Made by a program: the position numbers and the translations under genes
Notes under the pieces: generated by a model
Told to the model about the DNA's origin: nothing
Databases searched by the model: none
Seen by the model: only the letters and a program-made list of their open reading frames with translations
Shown here: positions 41,074 through 47,931 of the stretch, in pieces
How positions within the stretch are numbered: the stretch's first letter is position 1
Layout of the letters: the number at the start of each line of letters is the position of its first letter
Assembly (NCBI GenBank): GCA_903873295.1
Contig: CAIQNV010000125.1
Coordinates: 1 to 47,931 of the forward strand
Origin: an uncultured Elusimicrobia bacterium
GTDB taxonomy: Bacteria; Elusimicrobiota; Elusimicrobia; Elusimicrobiales; UBA9959
Reading direction: 5' to 3'
Length of the DNA: 47,931 nt

Positions 41074-42930
41074 TTAATTCCCCCTCAGGATTTCCTGGAT
41101 CTTCGCCAGGATCTCGTCGGAATTGAGCGGCTGGCCCTGCACCTTGTTAAGGCCCAGGGGTTCAAGCATATGCGCGGAGCGCAGCAGCATTCTGAGCTGC
41201 CCGGAGTTCTCCTCCGGCACCAGCACTTTGCGGAAGCGCCGCATGATAGTGCCCAGGTCCGGCGGCATGGGAAAGATGTGCTTGATATGGATGGAAGACA
41301 CGCTCAGGCCCGCCTTGCGCGCCTCGTTGACGGCGGTTTTGATGGCGCCGTAGGTGGAGCCCCAGCCCACCACCAGCAGGTCGCCTTCGGCCTGGCCGTG
41401 GATCTTCGTGGGCGGGATCTCCTTCACCACCCTGGCCACCTTGTCGGCGCGCAGATTGGTCATGACCTCGTGGTTCAGGGGATCGTAGCTGATGCCTCCG
41501 GCGACGTCCAGCTTCTCAAGGCCGCCGGCGCGGTATTCATACCCGGCCAGCCCGGGCCAGGTCCAGGGCCGCGCCAGCGTTTCGGGATCGCGCATGAAAG
41601 GCTTGTAGTCGGCCGGGTCCGGCAGGGGGCTTATCTGGAACTTGGGCAATTCCGAAAGCTTGGGGATGCGGAAGGGCTCGGAGCCGTTCGACAGGTAAGC
41701 GTTGGTCAGCACTATCACGGGCGTCATGTATTTTACGGCGATGCGCGCCGCTTCCAGCGTGGTGTGGAAGCAGTCGGCCGGGCTGGACGCGGCCATAACC
41801 ACCAGCGGGCATTCCCCGTGGCGGCCGTAGACGGCCTGCAGCAGATCGGACTGTTCGGTCTTCGTGGGCAGGCCGGTGGAAGGCCCGCCGCGCTGCACGT
41901 TCACGATAACCATGGGCAGCTCGGCTATCACGGCCAGGCCCAGCGCCTCGCACTTGAGCGACAGGCCGGGCCCGCTGGTGCCGGTGGCGGCCAGCTCCCC
42001 GCCGAAGGCCGCCCCGACGGTCGAGCACATGGCGGCGATCTCGTCTTCGGCCTGGAACACCACCACGTCCTTGGCGCGGTGCTTGGAAAGGGTCTGCAGG
42101 ATCTCGGAAGCCGGGGTGATGGGATACGAGCCGTAGAAAAGCTTCTTCTTCAGGAGCTTCGCCGCGGTGATAAGCGCGTAGGCCGCCGCTTCGTTGCCGG
42201 TGAGGTTGCGGTACTTGCCGGGGACCACCGGGCTCTTCTTAAGCTGGAACCTAGCGTCGAAGATCTCGGTGGTTTCGGCGTAGTCAAAGCCCGCCATCAG
42301 CACCTTGTTGTTCGCGGCCGCCAGCTCCGGGATCTTCTTGAATTTAGTTTTTATCCAGGCCTGGGTGGTCTCCAGCGGGAGGCCGTACATCCAGTAAAGC
42401 AGGCCCAGCAGGTAAAAATTATTGCATTTCAGTATCTGCGCCCTGGTAAGCCCGGAATCCTTGAGCGCGCCCTCCGTCAGGGCGTTCACGGGTACGCCGA
42501 TAACGCGGTAATTGGCGAGCGAGCCGTCTTCAAGAGGGTTCGACGCGTAGCCGGCTTTCTCCAGCGCGGCCGGGGTGAAGGCGTCGGAGTTGGTTATGAT
42601 GACCGAGCCCTTCTCCAGGTTTTTCAGGTTCACGGCGAGCGCCGCGGGATTCATCGCCATCAGCACGTCCGGCTTGTTGCCGGGGGTGAGCACTGATTCG
42701 TCGCCGAAGCTGATCTGGAAGCCGCTTACGCCGGCCAGCGATCCCGCCGGGGCCCGGATCTCGGCCGGATAATCGGGCAGGGTGCTTAAATCGTTGCCCG
42801 CGATGGCGGTGGCGTTGGCGAACTGGCTGCCCACCAGCTGTATGCCGTCCCCGGAGTCGCCGGCGAACCGCACCGTAACGGAGTTGAGCTGACTGACATT
42901 CACTTTCCTGCTGTTCGTGGTCTTATTCAT
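41074..42930 (-). CDS. korA: 2-oxoglutarate:ferredoxin oxidoreductase, alpha subunit with fused gamma domain
   Basis: A 618-aa subunit with the gamma domain at the N-terminus (about 17-190; VRFAGDSGDGIQLVGSQFANA) fused to the alpha domain. The alpha part has YGSYPITPASEIL, FQAEDEIAAMCSTVGAAFGG, TSGPGLSLKCEALG and RGGPSTGLPTKTEQSD, the last being the KorA form of this motif. The gamma-alpha fusion is the common KorA architecture. Domains III-like transketolase C-terminal sequence lies at about 500-600. It is first in the korAB operon, with GAGG about 13 nt before the ATG, divergent from sucC across 159 bp. Confidence 0.94.
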   Translation of the reverse strand: MNKTTNSRKVNVSQLNSVTVRFAGDSGDGIQLVGSQFANATAIAGNDLSTLPDYPAEIRAPAGSLAGVSGFQISFGDESVLTPGNKPDVLMAMNPAALAVNLKNLEKGSVIITNSDAFTPAALEKAGYASNPLEDGSLANYRVIGVPVNALTEGALKDSGLTRAQILKCNNFYLLGLLYWMYGLPLETTQAWIKTKFKKIPELAAANNKVLMAGFDYAETTEIFDARFQLKKSPVVPGKYRNLTGNEAAAYALITAAKLLKKKLFYGSYPITPASEILQTLSKHRAKDVVVFQAEDEIAAMCSTVGAAFGGELAATGTSGPGLSLKCEALGLAVIAELPMVIVNVQRGGPSTGLPTKTEQSDLLQAVYGRHGECPLVVMAASSPADCFHTTLEAARIAVKYMTPVIVLTNAYLSNGSEPFRIPKLSELPKFQISPLPDPADYKPFMRDPETLARPWTWPGLAGYEYRAGGLEKLDVAGGISYDPLNHEVMTNLRADKVARVVKEIPPTKIHGQAEGDLLVVGWGSTYGAIKTAVNEARKAGLSVSSIHIKHIFPMPPDLGTIMRRFRKVLVPEENSGQLRMLLRSAHMLEPLGLNKVQGQPLNSDEILAKIQEILRGN

Positions 42931-43089
42931 TTGGATTTAGCCTCGTGTTTTTTGAAGGTAGCCGCACCGTTAAAGCTGTCGCAGCCCGCGGTTTTTCCGC
43001 TGGACTTTACGCCTAGAATTATACTACAAATTATATTGTAGGACTTCAAACGGACCATAGCTGTCCTGTTACTTCCCCGGAGGGCTTCA
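42931..43089. promoter_or_regulatory. divergent korA/sucC control region with a dyad
   Basis: CTACAA (43024-43029) and TTGTAG (43036-43041) form a perfect dyad with a 6-bp AT spacer in the middle of this region. TATAAT on the minus strand (43018-43023) and TATATT on the plus strand (43032-43037) overlap it and could be -10 boxes; matching -35 boxes are weak. A shared operator for both operons is a reasonable reading. CCGGAGGG precedes the sucC ATG. Confidence 0.45.
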
Positions 43090-44247
43090 ATGAAATTACT
43101 CGAATACGAGGGCAAAGAGATTTTTGAGCGCTATCAGATCCCCATGCTGCCGCGCTGCGGCGTTATAAAGATAGGCGACTGCCTTGAGAAGCTGCATATC
43201 GACGGCCCCGGCCCCTGGGTGGTAAAGGCGCAGGTGCTGGCGGGCGGCCGCGGCAAGGCCGGCGGCGTGAAGCTGGCGAAAACCCCGGCCGAGGCCCGGG
43301 ATTTGGCCGGAAAAATGCTGGGGATGAAGATAATCACCCACCAGACCCAGGGCAAGGCCCTCACCGTTGAGGAAGTGCTGGTGGAAGAGGCCTGCGCGAT
43401 AGAGCGCGAGATCTACATTTCGGCCGTAATGGACCGCAAAGCGGCCTGCCCGGCCATAATAGCTTCGGCCGAGGGCGGCATGTCCATAGAAGAGCTGGCC
43501 CACAGCCACCCGGAAAAGATAATCAAGGTAGCGGTGGACGCGGAGGCCGGCTTGCTCGATTTTCAGGCCCGCCAGCTGGCTTTCGATCTCAGGATACCGC
43601 AGAAGAATTTCCGCGAGTTCACGCAGCTGGCCAAACAGCTGGTGAAAGTTTTCATCGAGATGGACGCGAACCTGGTGGAGATCAACCCGCTGATAATCTC
43701 AAAGGACGGCCGCCTCCTCGCCATAGACTCCAAGATAGTCACCGACGACAACGCGCTGTTCCGCCACAAAGACCTGGAGGCCAAGCCCGATCATGAGGCT
43801 TCCGAGATCGAGAAAGAGGCCAAGGCGATCGGGATCAATTATATAGGGCTCGACGGCGACATCGGCTGCATGGTGAACGGCGCGGGGCTCGCGATGGCCA
43901 CCCTGGATACCGTGAAAATGGCCGGCGGCGACGCGGCCAACTTCCTGGACGTGGGCGGCGGGGCGACCGTGGACCAGATCACGCGCGCCTTCCAGATAAT
44001 CCTGAAGGATTCCAAAGTGAAGGCCGTGCTGGTCAATATTTTCGGCGGCATAATGAAATGCGACAATATCGCCGCCGGCGTGGTGGAAGCCTCGAAAAAA
44101 GTGAAGATAAACGTGCCGCTCATCGTGCGCCTGGAGGGCACCAATGTGGAGGAAGGCAGGAAAATACTGGCCAAGTCGGGCCTGAAGCTGGAACAGGCCG
44201 GCTCCCTCTGGGAAGCCGCGCAGAAAGCGGTGAAGGCGGCGAGGTAA
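43090..44247 (+). CDS. sucC: succinyl-CoA synthetase (ADP/GDP-forming), beta subunit
   Basis: A 385-aa ATP-grasp subunit. The family start MKLLEYEGKEIFERYQIPM, the nucleotide-site block KAQVLAGGRGKAGGVKLA (about 43-60), MDANLVEINPLI (about 195-206), NGAGLAMATLD and NIFGGIMKCDNIAAGV are all present at the usual spacing, and the length is normal. With SucD it makes succinate, CoA and ATP or GTP from succinyl-CoA, reversibly, in the TCA cycle or its reductive form. GGAGGG lies 8 nt before the ATG. sucD starts 6 nt after its stop codon. Confidence 0.96.
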   Translation: MKLLEYEGKEIFERYQIPMLPRCGVIKIGDCLEKLHIDGPGPWVVKAQVLAGGRGKAGGVKLAKTPAEARDLAGKMLGMKIITHQTQGKALTVEEVLVEEACAIEREIYISAVMDRKAACPAIIASAEGGMSIEELAHSHPEKIIKVAVDAEAGLLDFQARQLAFDLRIPQKNFREFTQLAKQLVKVFIEMDANLVEINPLIISKDGRLLAIDSKIVTDDNALFRHKDLEAKPDHEASEIEKEAKAIGINYIGLDGDIGCMVNGAGLAMATLDTVKMAGGDAANFLDVGGGATVDQITRAFQIILKDSKVKAVLVNIFGGIMKCDNIAAGVVEASKKVKINVPLIVRLEGTNVEEGRKILAKSGLKLEQAGSLWEAAQKAVKAAR

Positions 44248-44253
44248 CAACCT

Positions 44254-45168
44254 ATGTCCATACTTTTAAATAAAAAAACTAAACTTATAGTGCACGGGCT
44301 TACCGGAGCCCAGGGCTCTTTCCACGCGCAGCAGTGCCTGGACTACGGCTCGAACATCGTGGGCGGCGTCACCCCGGGGAAGGGCGGCACGGAGCACCTG
44401 GGCAGGCCGGTGTTCAACACCGCGCGCGACGCGGTAAAGGCCACCGGCGCGAACGCCTCGCTTATTTTCGTCCCCCCGCCCTACGCGGCCGATTCCATCC
44501 TTGAAGCGGCCGACGCCGGAGTGGAAGTGATAATCTGCATAACCGAGGGCATACCGGTGATGGACATGGTGCGCGTGAAGAAGCGCCTGGAGGCCCTTAA
44601 AGCTTCCGGCAAGAACATCACTCTGGTGGGCCCCAACTGCCCCGGCGTCATCACGCCCGGCGAATGCAAGGCCGGCATCATGCCCGGCTATATCCACCGG
44701 AAGGGCTCCGTGGGAGTGGTCTCCCGCTCCGGCACGCTCACCTACGAGGCCGTCTGGCAGGTGACCAGCCAGGGGCTGGGCCAGTCCACCGTCGTGGGCA
44801 TAGGCGGCGACCCCGTGCAGGGGATGAACTTCGTGGACACCCTTAAACTTTTCCAGGCCGATAAACAGACCGAGGCCGTTATTATGATAGGCGAAATAGG
44901 CGGTTCGGCCGAAGAAGACGCGGCCCTGTATATAAGGAAGGCAATGACCAAGCCGGTGTTCTGCTTCGTGGCCGGCAAGACGGCCCCCCCCGGCCGCCGC
45001 ATGGGCCACGCCGGCGCTATAGTGGAAGGCAATGCCGGCACGCACGCCTCGAAGGTGGAGGCCCTGAAGAAGGCCGGCGCGACCGTGGTGGACAATCTCT
45101 CCGGGATAGGCGCGGCGGTGGCGGCAAAGCTGAAGCCCGCGAAAAAGGCAAAGGCCGCGCGGAAATAG
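44254..45168 (+). CDS. sucD: succinyl-CoA synthetase, alpha subunit
   Basis: A 304-aa CoA-binding subunit. [22 protein letters not shown] and VTPGKGG form the CoA-binding Rossmann part (about 15-45). [20 protein letters not shown] and [14 protein letters not shown] follow, and the phospho-His is in [12 protein letters not shown] (about residue 252). A Lys/Ala tail ends the protein. GAGG near the sucC end serves as ribosome binding site. It completes the sucCD pair, whose reaction follows directly from that of KorAB. Confidence 0.96.
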   Translation: MSILLNKKTKLIVHGLTGAQGSFHAQQCLDYGSNIVGGVTPGKGGTEHLGRPVFNTARDAVKATGANASLIFVPPPYAADSILEAADAGVEVIICITEGIPVMDMVRVKKRLEALKASGKNITLVGPNCPGVITPGECKAGIMPGYIHRKGSVGVVSRSGTLTYEAVWQVTSQGLGQSTVVGIGGDPVQGMNFVDTLKLFQADKQTEAVIMIGEIGGSAEEDAALYIRKAMTKPVFCFVAGKTAPPGRRMGHAGAIVEGNAGTHASKVEALKKAGATVVDNLSGIGAAVAAKLKPAKKAKAARK

Positions 45169-45281
45169 TAAAATAGGGGGAGGGTCGCCGGTTGCCAGCT
45201 GCCAGTGGCCAGTTTTCAGTTATAAACTGCCGGTTTTCAGGCTTGCGAAGATGCCTCTTACTTTTTGCGGTTCATGAGCAC
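45169..45281. other. spacer before the CorA-like gene
   Basis: No gene. Several GCCAG/CAGTT words alternate here (GTTGCCAGCTGCCAGTGGCC), like the low-complexity CAGTT repeats found in many bacterial spacers. No clear terminator for sucD was seen. Confidence 0.35.
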
Positions 45282-46208
45282 ATGATTAAAAGATATAAGA
45301 TCAAAGACCACCAGGTGACGCCGGTAGAGTCGGAGACTCCCGACATCTGGGTCGTGGTGAATCCCAGCGAAGACGAGAAGAAGTGGCTGGTCGAGAACTT
45401 CATGCTCGACGAGCATAACTTCGCCTCGGCCTTCGACCCCGAAGAGCCGACGCGCCTTGAATTCGAGCCGGACCACCTGGAGATGATCTTCAAGCGCCCG
45501 AAGAATTATTCCTCGAAGGACCACTTCCTGTTCAAAGTTTCTTCCATGGGCCTGTTCCTCTTCAAGGACAAGCTTATCCTCGCGCTGTCGGAAGACATCA
45601 ATATGTTCTCGGGCAAGTACTTCAAGCACGTGACCGGCATCCGCGAGGTTTTCCTCAAGCTTCTCTTTAATTCCATTTTCCATTTCATGGAGCATCTCAA
45701 GGTCATCAATATGATAGCCGACGAGCTTGAAAACAAGATCAACTCGTCCATGGAGAACAAGCACCTGCTCAATCTTTTCACCCTGGAAAAGAGCCTGGTC
45801 TATTACCTCAACGCCACCAACGCCAACTCCTACGCCATCGACCGGCTTAAGCACAACGCCGAAAAGATCGGGCTTACCCCGCGCAGCCAGGAATTCCTCG
45901 ACGACATCATCATCGAGAACAACCAGTGTATGAGGCAGGCCGAGATCTACTCCAACATCCTGGCCGGCCTGATGGACGCGAGGGCCTCCATCGTGAGCAA
46001 CAACCTCAACGTGATGATGAAGAACCTCAACGCCGTGGTCATAGCGATAGCCGTCCCCAGCTTCTTCGCCGGCGTCGGCGGCATGTCCGAGCTTACGACC
46101 ATCACGCATATCGCCGACCACCGTATAGCCTACCCGGTTTTCGTGGTTTTGATGTCCTGCATAGGCGTGGCGGTTTACTGGATCATCAAGCGCGTTGAAA
46201 AATACTGA
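45282..46208 (+). CDS. CorA-family divalent cation channel with altered GMN motif
   Basis: A 308-aa CorA-like protein, which I start at MIKRYKIKD; an upstream extension to 45192 has no family similarity. The soluble part (about 1-245) is the usual CorA funnel, ending in a long helical stretch (DDIIIENNQCMRQAEIYSNILAGLMDARASIVSNNLN is the stalk region by position, about 212-250). Two membrane helices follow (about 250-270 and 282-303). CorA and ZntB proteins have Y-G-M-N or G-I-N at the end of helix 1, which forms the ion filter; here the position reads GVGGMSEL, with Ser for Asn. It may carry a different ion or be impaired. Its TGA overlaps the rimO ATG by one base, so the two are translationally coupled. 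Confidence 0.85.
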   Translation: MIKRYKIKDHQVTPVESETPDIWVVVNPSEDEKKWLVENFMLDEHNFASAFDPEEPTRLEFEPDHLEMIFKRPKNYSSKDHFLFKVSSMGLFLFKDKLILALSEDINMFSGKYFKHVTGIREVFLKLLFNSIFHFMEHLKVINMIADELENKINSSMENKHLLNLFTLEKSLVYYLNATNANSYAIDRLKHNAEKIGLTPRSQEFLDDIIIENNQCMRQAEIYSNILAGLMDARASIVSNNLNVMMKNLNAVVIAIAVPSFFAGVGGMSELTTITHIADHRIAYPVFVVLMSCIGVAVYWIIKRVEKY

Positions 46209-47509
46209 TGCCCAAAATATTCATTGTCTCCCTCGGCTGTCCCAAGAACCTCGCGGACGCGGAAGTGATGGCGGGTGAGCTGTCCGCCGCCGGCTGGGAG
46301 CTGACCGCCGATGAGGACGGCGCCGACGCTGCGCTGATAAACACCTGCGCCTTCCTGGGCGCGGCGGTGGAGGAATCCGAACAGGAAATAAAAAGACTGC
46401 TGGCCCTCAAGGCCCGCGGCAAGCTTTCTAAAGTGCTGGCGGCGGGCTGCCTGGTGGAGCGCGAAAAAGAGAACCTGCTTAAACATTTCCCCGGCCTGGA
46501 CGCCGCCGTCGGCATAAACGCGCTTTCAGAGGCGGCCAAAGCTCTGGAAGAGGGAAAAAGCCGTATCCCCCCGGCCGAAGGCGCGCTCGCGGCCCCCCGC
46601 CTTAAAACGCGCCTGACCGCGCCGCACAGCGCCTATTTAAAGATAGCCGACGGCTGCGACAACCGCTGCGCCTATTGCCTTATTCCCTCGATCCGCGGGC
46701 CCTTCCGCTCAAAACCGGTGCAATCCCTGGTGGAGGAAGCGCGGAGCCTGGCCGAGAGCGGGGCGGTGGAGATCTCTTTGATAGCCCAGGACACCACCGC
46801 CTACGGCACCGACCTCTACGGCCGGCCCCGCCTGGCCTGGCTGCTGAACGCGCTGCTGGAGATAAAAAGCGTGAAGTGGTGGCGGCTGATGTACGTTTAC
46901 CCGGAGCGGCTTACGCCGGAAGTGATCGAGATTATGCGCGCCCACAAAAGCGTGTGCCGCTACCTGGACATGCCGCTGCAGCACATAGCGGACAGAGTGC
47001 TGAAGCGCATGAACCGCGTTTCCTCGGAAAAGTCGATAAAAGAAAAAATAGCCGAGCTCCGGCGCGCCATGCCGGACATCGCCATCCGCACGAATTTCAT
47101 AGTCGGCTTTCCCGGCGAGACGCGGGAGGATTTCAGCAGGCTGCTGGCTTTCGTGAAAAAGGCGCGCTTCGACAATGTGGGCGTGTTCAAGTATTCCAGG
47201 GAGCCCGGCACCCCGGCCGCGGGTTTCCCCGGCCAGGTCCCGGAAGAGGTGAAGGAAGAGCGGGCGGAGGCGCTGGTGCGCGCGCAGAGCGCCGTAGTGG
47301 ACCTTCTAAACCAGGGGCTTAAGGGCAGGAAGCTCGAGATCCTCATGGATTCGCCGCTTGCCGGGCGCAGTTACCGCGACGCGCCGGAGATAGACGGCAG
47401 GGTGGAAGTGGCGGCGGATAAAAAAAACCCGCTGACAGCGGGGGAGTTCGTAAAGGTCAGAATAACGGCGGCCTCCGGCTACCTGCGCCGCGGCGAGCGC
47501 GCTCAATAA
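46208..47509 (+). CDS. rimO: ribosomal protein S12 methylthiotransferase
   Basis: A 433-aa radical-SAM enzyme that adds a methylthio group to an Asp of ribosomal protein S12. The N-terminal UPF0004 domain has its three cluster cysteines in SLGCPKN, NTCAFLG and AAGCLVE (about 11, 47 and 81). The radical-SAM cluster motif is C-D-N-R-C-A-Y-C (about 150-157), followed by PSIRGPFRS. The end (about 365-430) is a TRAM domain. SLGCPKN with Leu, and IPSIRGPFRSK, favour RimO over MiaB. The start overlaps the CorA-like stop codon. Its last 7 bases overlap the end of the convergent gene. Confidence 0.94.
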   Translation: MPKIFIVSLGCPKNLADAEVMAGELSAAGWELTADEDGADAALINTCAFLGAAVEESEQEIKRLLALKARGKLSKVLAAGCLVEREKENLLKHFPGLDAAVGINALSEAAKALEEGKSRIPPAEGALAAPRLKTRLTAPHSAYLKIADGCDNRCAYCLIPSIRGPFRSKPVQSLVEEARSLAESGAVEISLIAQDTTAYGTDLYGRPRLAWLLNALLEIKSVKWWRLMYVYPERLTPEVIEIMRAHKSVCRYLDMPLQHIADRVLKRMNRVSSEKSIKEKIAELRRAMPDIAIRTNFIVGFPGETREDFSRLLAFVKKARFDNVGVFKYSREPGTPAAGFPGQVPEEVKEERAEALVRAQSAVVDLLNQGLKGRKLEILMDSPLAGRSYRDAPEIDGRVEVAADKKNPLTAGEFVKVRITAASGYLRRGERAQ

Positions 47510-47859
47510 AGCCCCTTTTTAATCAGCTCCTCGTCGCTTATGCCGAAGTGGTGGGCGATCTCGTGCATAACCACGTGGCTGATCTCTTTCTCCAGCTCTT
47601 CCGGCCCGGAGCAGCGGGCTTCGATATTATTCTTGAAGATCGTTATCTTGTCCGGCATGGCGCCGCTGTAATGGGCCGTCCTGTCCAGAAGCGATATTCC
47701 CTCGTATAAGCCAAGCAGCCCGCCGCGGAAATGCCGCTCCTGCGCGGGGGTAGGCGCGGCGGCCACCAGCACCACCACATTCTCCATTTTGTCCCTGAAG
47801 AAAATCGGCAGGCGCCGGATGGCCTTCGCGGTATGCTTTTCAAATTCTTCGAGGGTCAT
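47503..47859 (-). CDS. small HExxH metallopeptidase-fold protein (DUF1025-like)
   Basis: A 118-aa protein with the zinc-binding motif in VVMHEIAHHFGISDEEL (near residues 97-113) and no signal peptide or membrane segment, so cytosolic. The preceding DKITIFKNNIEARC and the acidic N-terminus (MTLEEFEKHTAKAIRRLP) fit the compact zincin-like family often annotated as DUF1025/metallopeptidase family protein. Substrates are unknown. It is convergent with rimO, sharing 7 bp at the stop codons, and no terminator fits between them. Confidence 0.85.
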   Translation of the reverse strand: MTLEEFEKHTAKAIRRLPIFFRDKMENVVVLVAAAPTPAQERHFRGGLLGLYEGISLLDRTAHYSGAMPDKITIFKNNIEARCSGPEELEKEISHVVMHEIAHHFGISDEELIKKGLY

Positions 47860-47885
47860 ATTAGGATCGGGACCGGGCCGGGCAG

Positions 47886-47931
47886 GGGTTGCCCATTCCG
47901 CCGCGCAGGAACCGTTGCGCGGTTCCCCCCG
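47886..47931. repeat. second copy of the dispersed hairpin repeat, cut by the window edge
   Basis: The last 46 bases match 36575-36620 with about two differences and share the inner hairpin around GGAACCGTTGCGCGGTTCC. The element probably continues past the window. Confidence 0.75.

Noticed and set aside
40915..42696. 593-codon plus-strand frame opposite korA
   Set aside because: korA is certain on the minus strand; the frame is a shadow.

Overview
The window looks like a chromosomal stretch from a GC-rich, double-membraned (Gram-negative type) bacterium. The mix of an outer-membrane two-partner secretion system, type IV pilin-like genes, a secreted protein with NVGIGT-type repeats, 2-oxoacid:ferredoxin oxidoreductase next to succinyl-CoA synthetase, and many short dispersed palindromes fits an uncultured lineage such as Elusimicrobiota. 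This placement is inference from gene content: the window has no rRNA or other phylogenetic marker I can place firmly, and I saw no tRNA.

Layout. (1) 215-18181, minus strand: a two-partner secretion locus made of a giant repeat adhesin/exoprotein (4,989 aa from my chosen start), its outer-membrane transporter 3 nt downstream, and then a periplasmic peptidyl-prolyl isomerase. It is read from a consensus sigma-70 promoter at 18321-18349 that sits between two arms of a 10-bp inverted repeat. (2) 18515-22286, minus: a membrane glycosyltransferase-like protein with an HTH-like head and TPR tail, a DUF4143-type AAA ATPase lying between two 124-bp direct repeats, a 48-codon copy of the glycosyltransferase N-terminus, and an adenylate-kinase-like protein whose AMP-site residues are replaced. 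(3) 22347-28122, minus: three pilin-like genes (one with a cysteine-rich insert, one fused to lamin-tail-like and carboxypeptidase-regulatory-like domains) behind a Lys/Ala-rich secreted protein. (4) 28171-34587: a family 2 glycosyltransferase, a divergent membrane-anchored NP-repeat protein, a subtilisin-like protease with a palindrome over its -35 box, a BrnT/BrnA toxin-antitoxin pair bracketed by short inverted repeats, and the NVGIGT-repeat protein. (5) 34701-36527, minus: ECF sigma factor, zinc-finger anti-sigma factor and a Met-rich periplasmic helical protein, in that order of transcription. (6) 36541-39969: a hairpin-rich dispersed repeat, a TPR-SpoIID protein, and a REP-associated tyrosine transposase bounded by perfect 26-bp inverted repeats. 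(7) 40068-45168: korAB and sucCD, divergent, which together interconvert 2-oxoglutarate, succinyl-CoA and succinate with reduced ferredoxin and ATP/GTP. (8) 45282-47859: a CorA-like channel with an altered signature motif, coupled to rimO, and a convergent small HExxH protein.

Themes. Much of the coding capacity is for the cell surface: exoprotein secretion, pilins, glycosyltransferases, a protease and a secreted repeat protein. Intergenic DNA is rich in short palindromic repeats. At several genes the best promoter puts the transcription start at or within a few bases of the start codon, suggesting leaderless mRNAs. The most unusual items are the giant exoprotein with internal near-identical blocks, the pilins carrying large non-pilin domains, the ATPase between direct repeats of a neighbouring gene's 5' end, and the altered nucleotide kinase.
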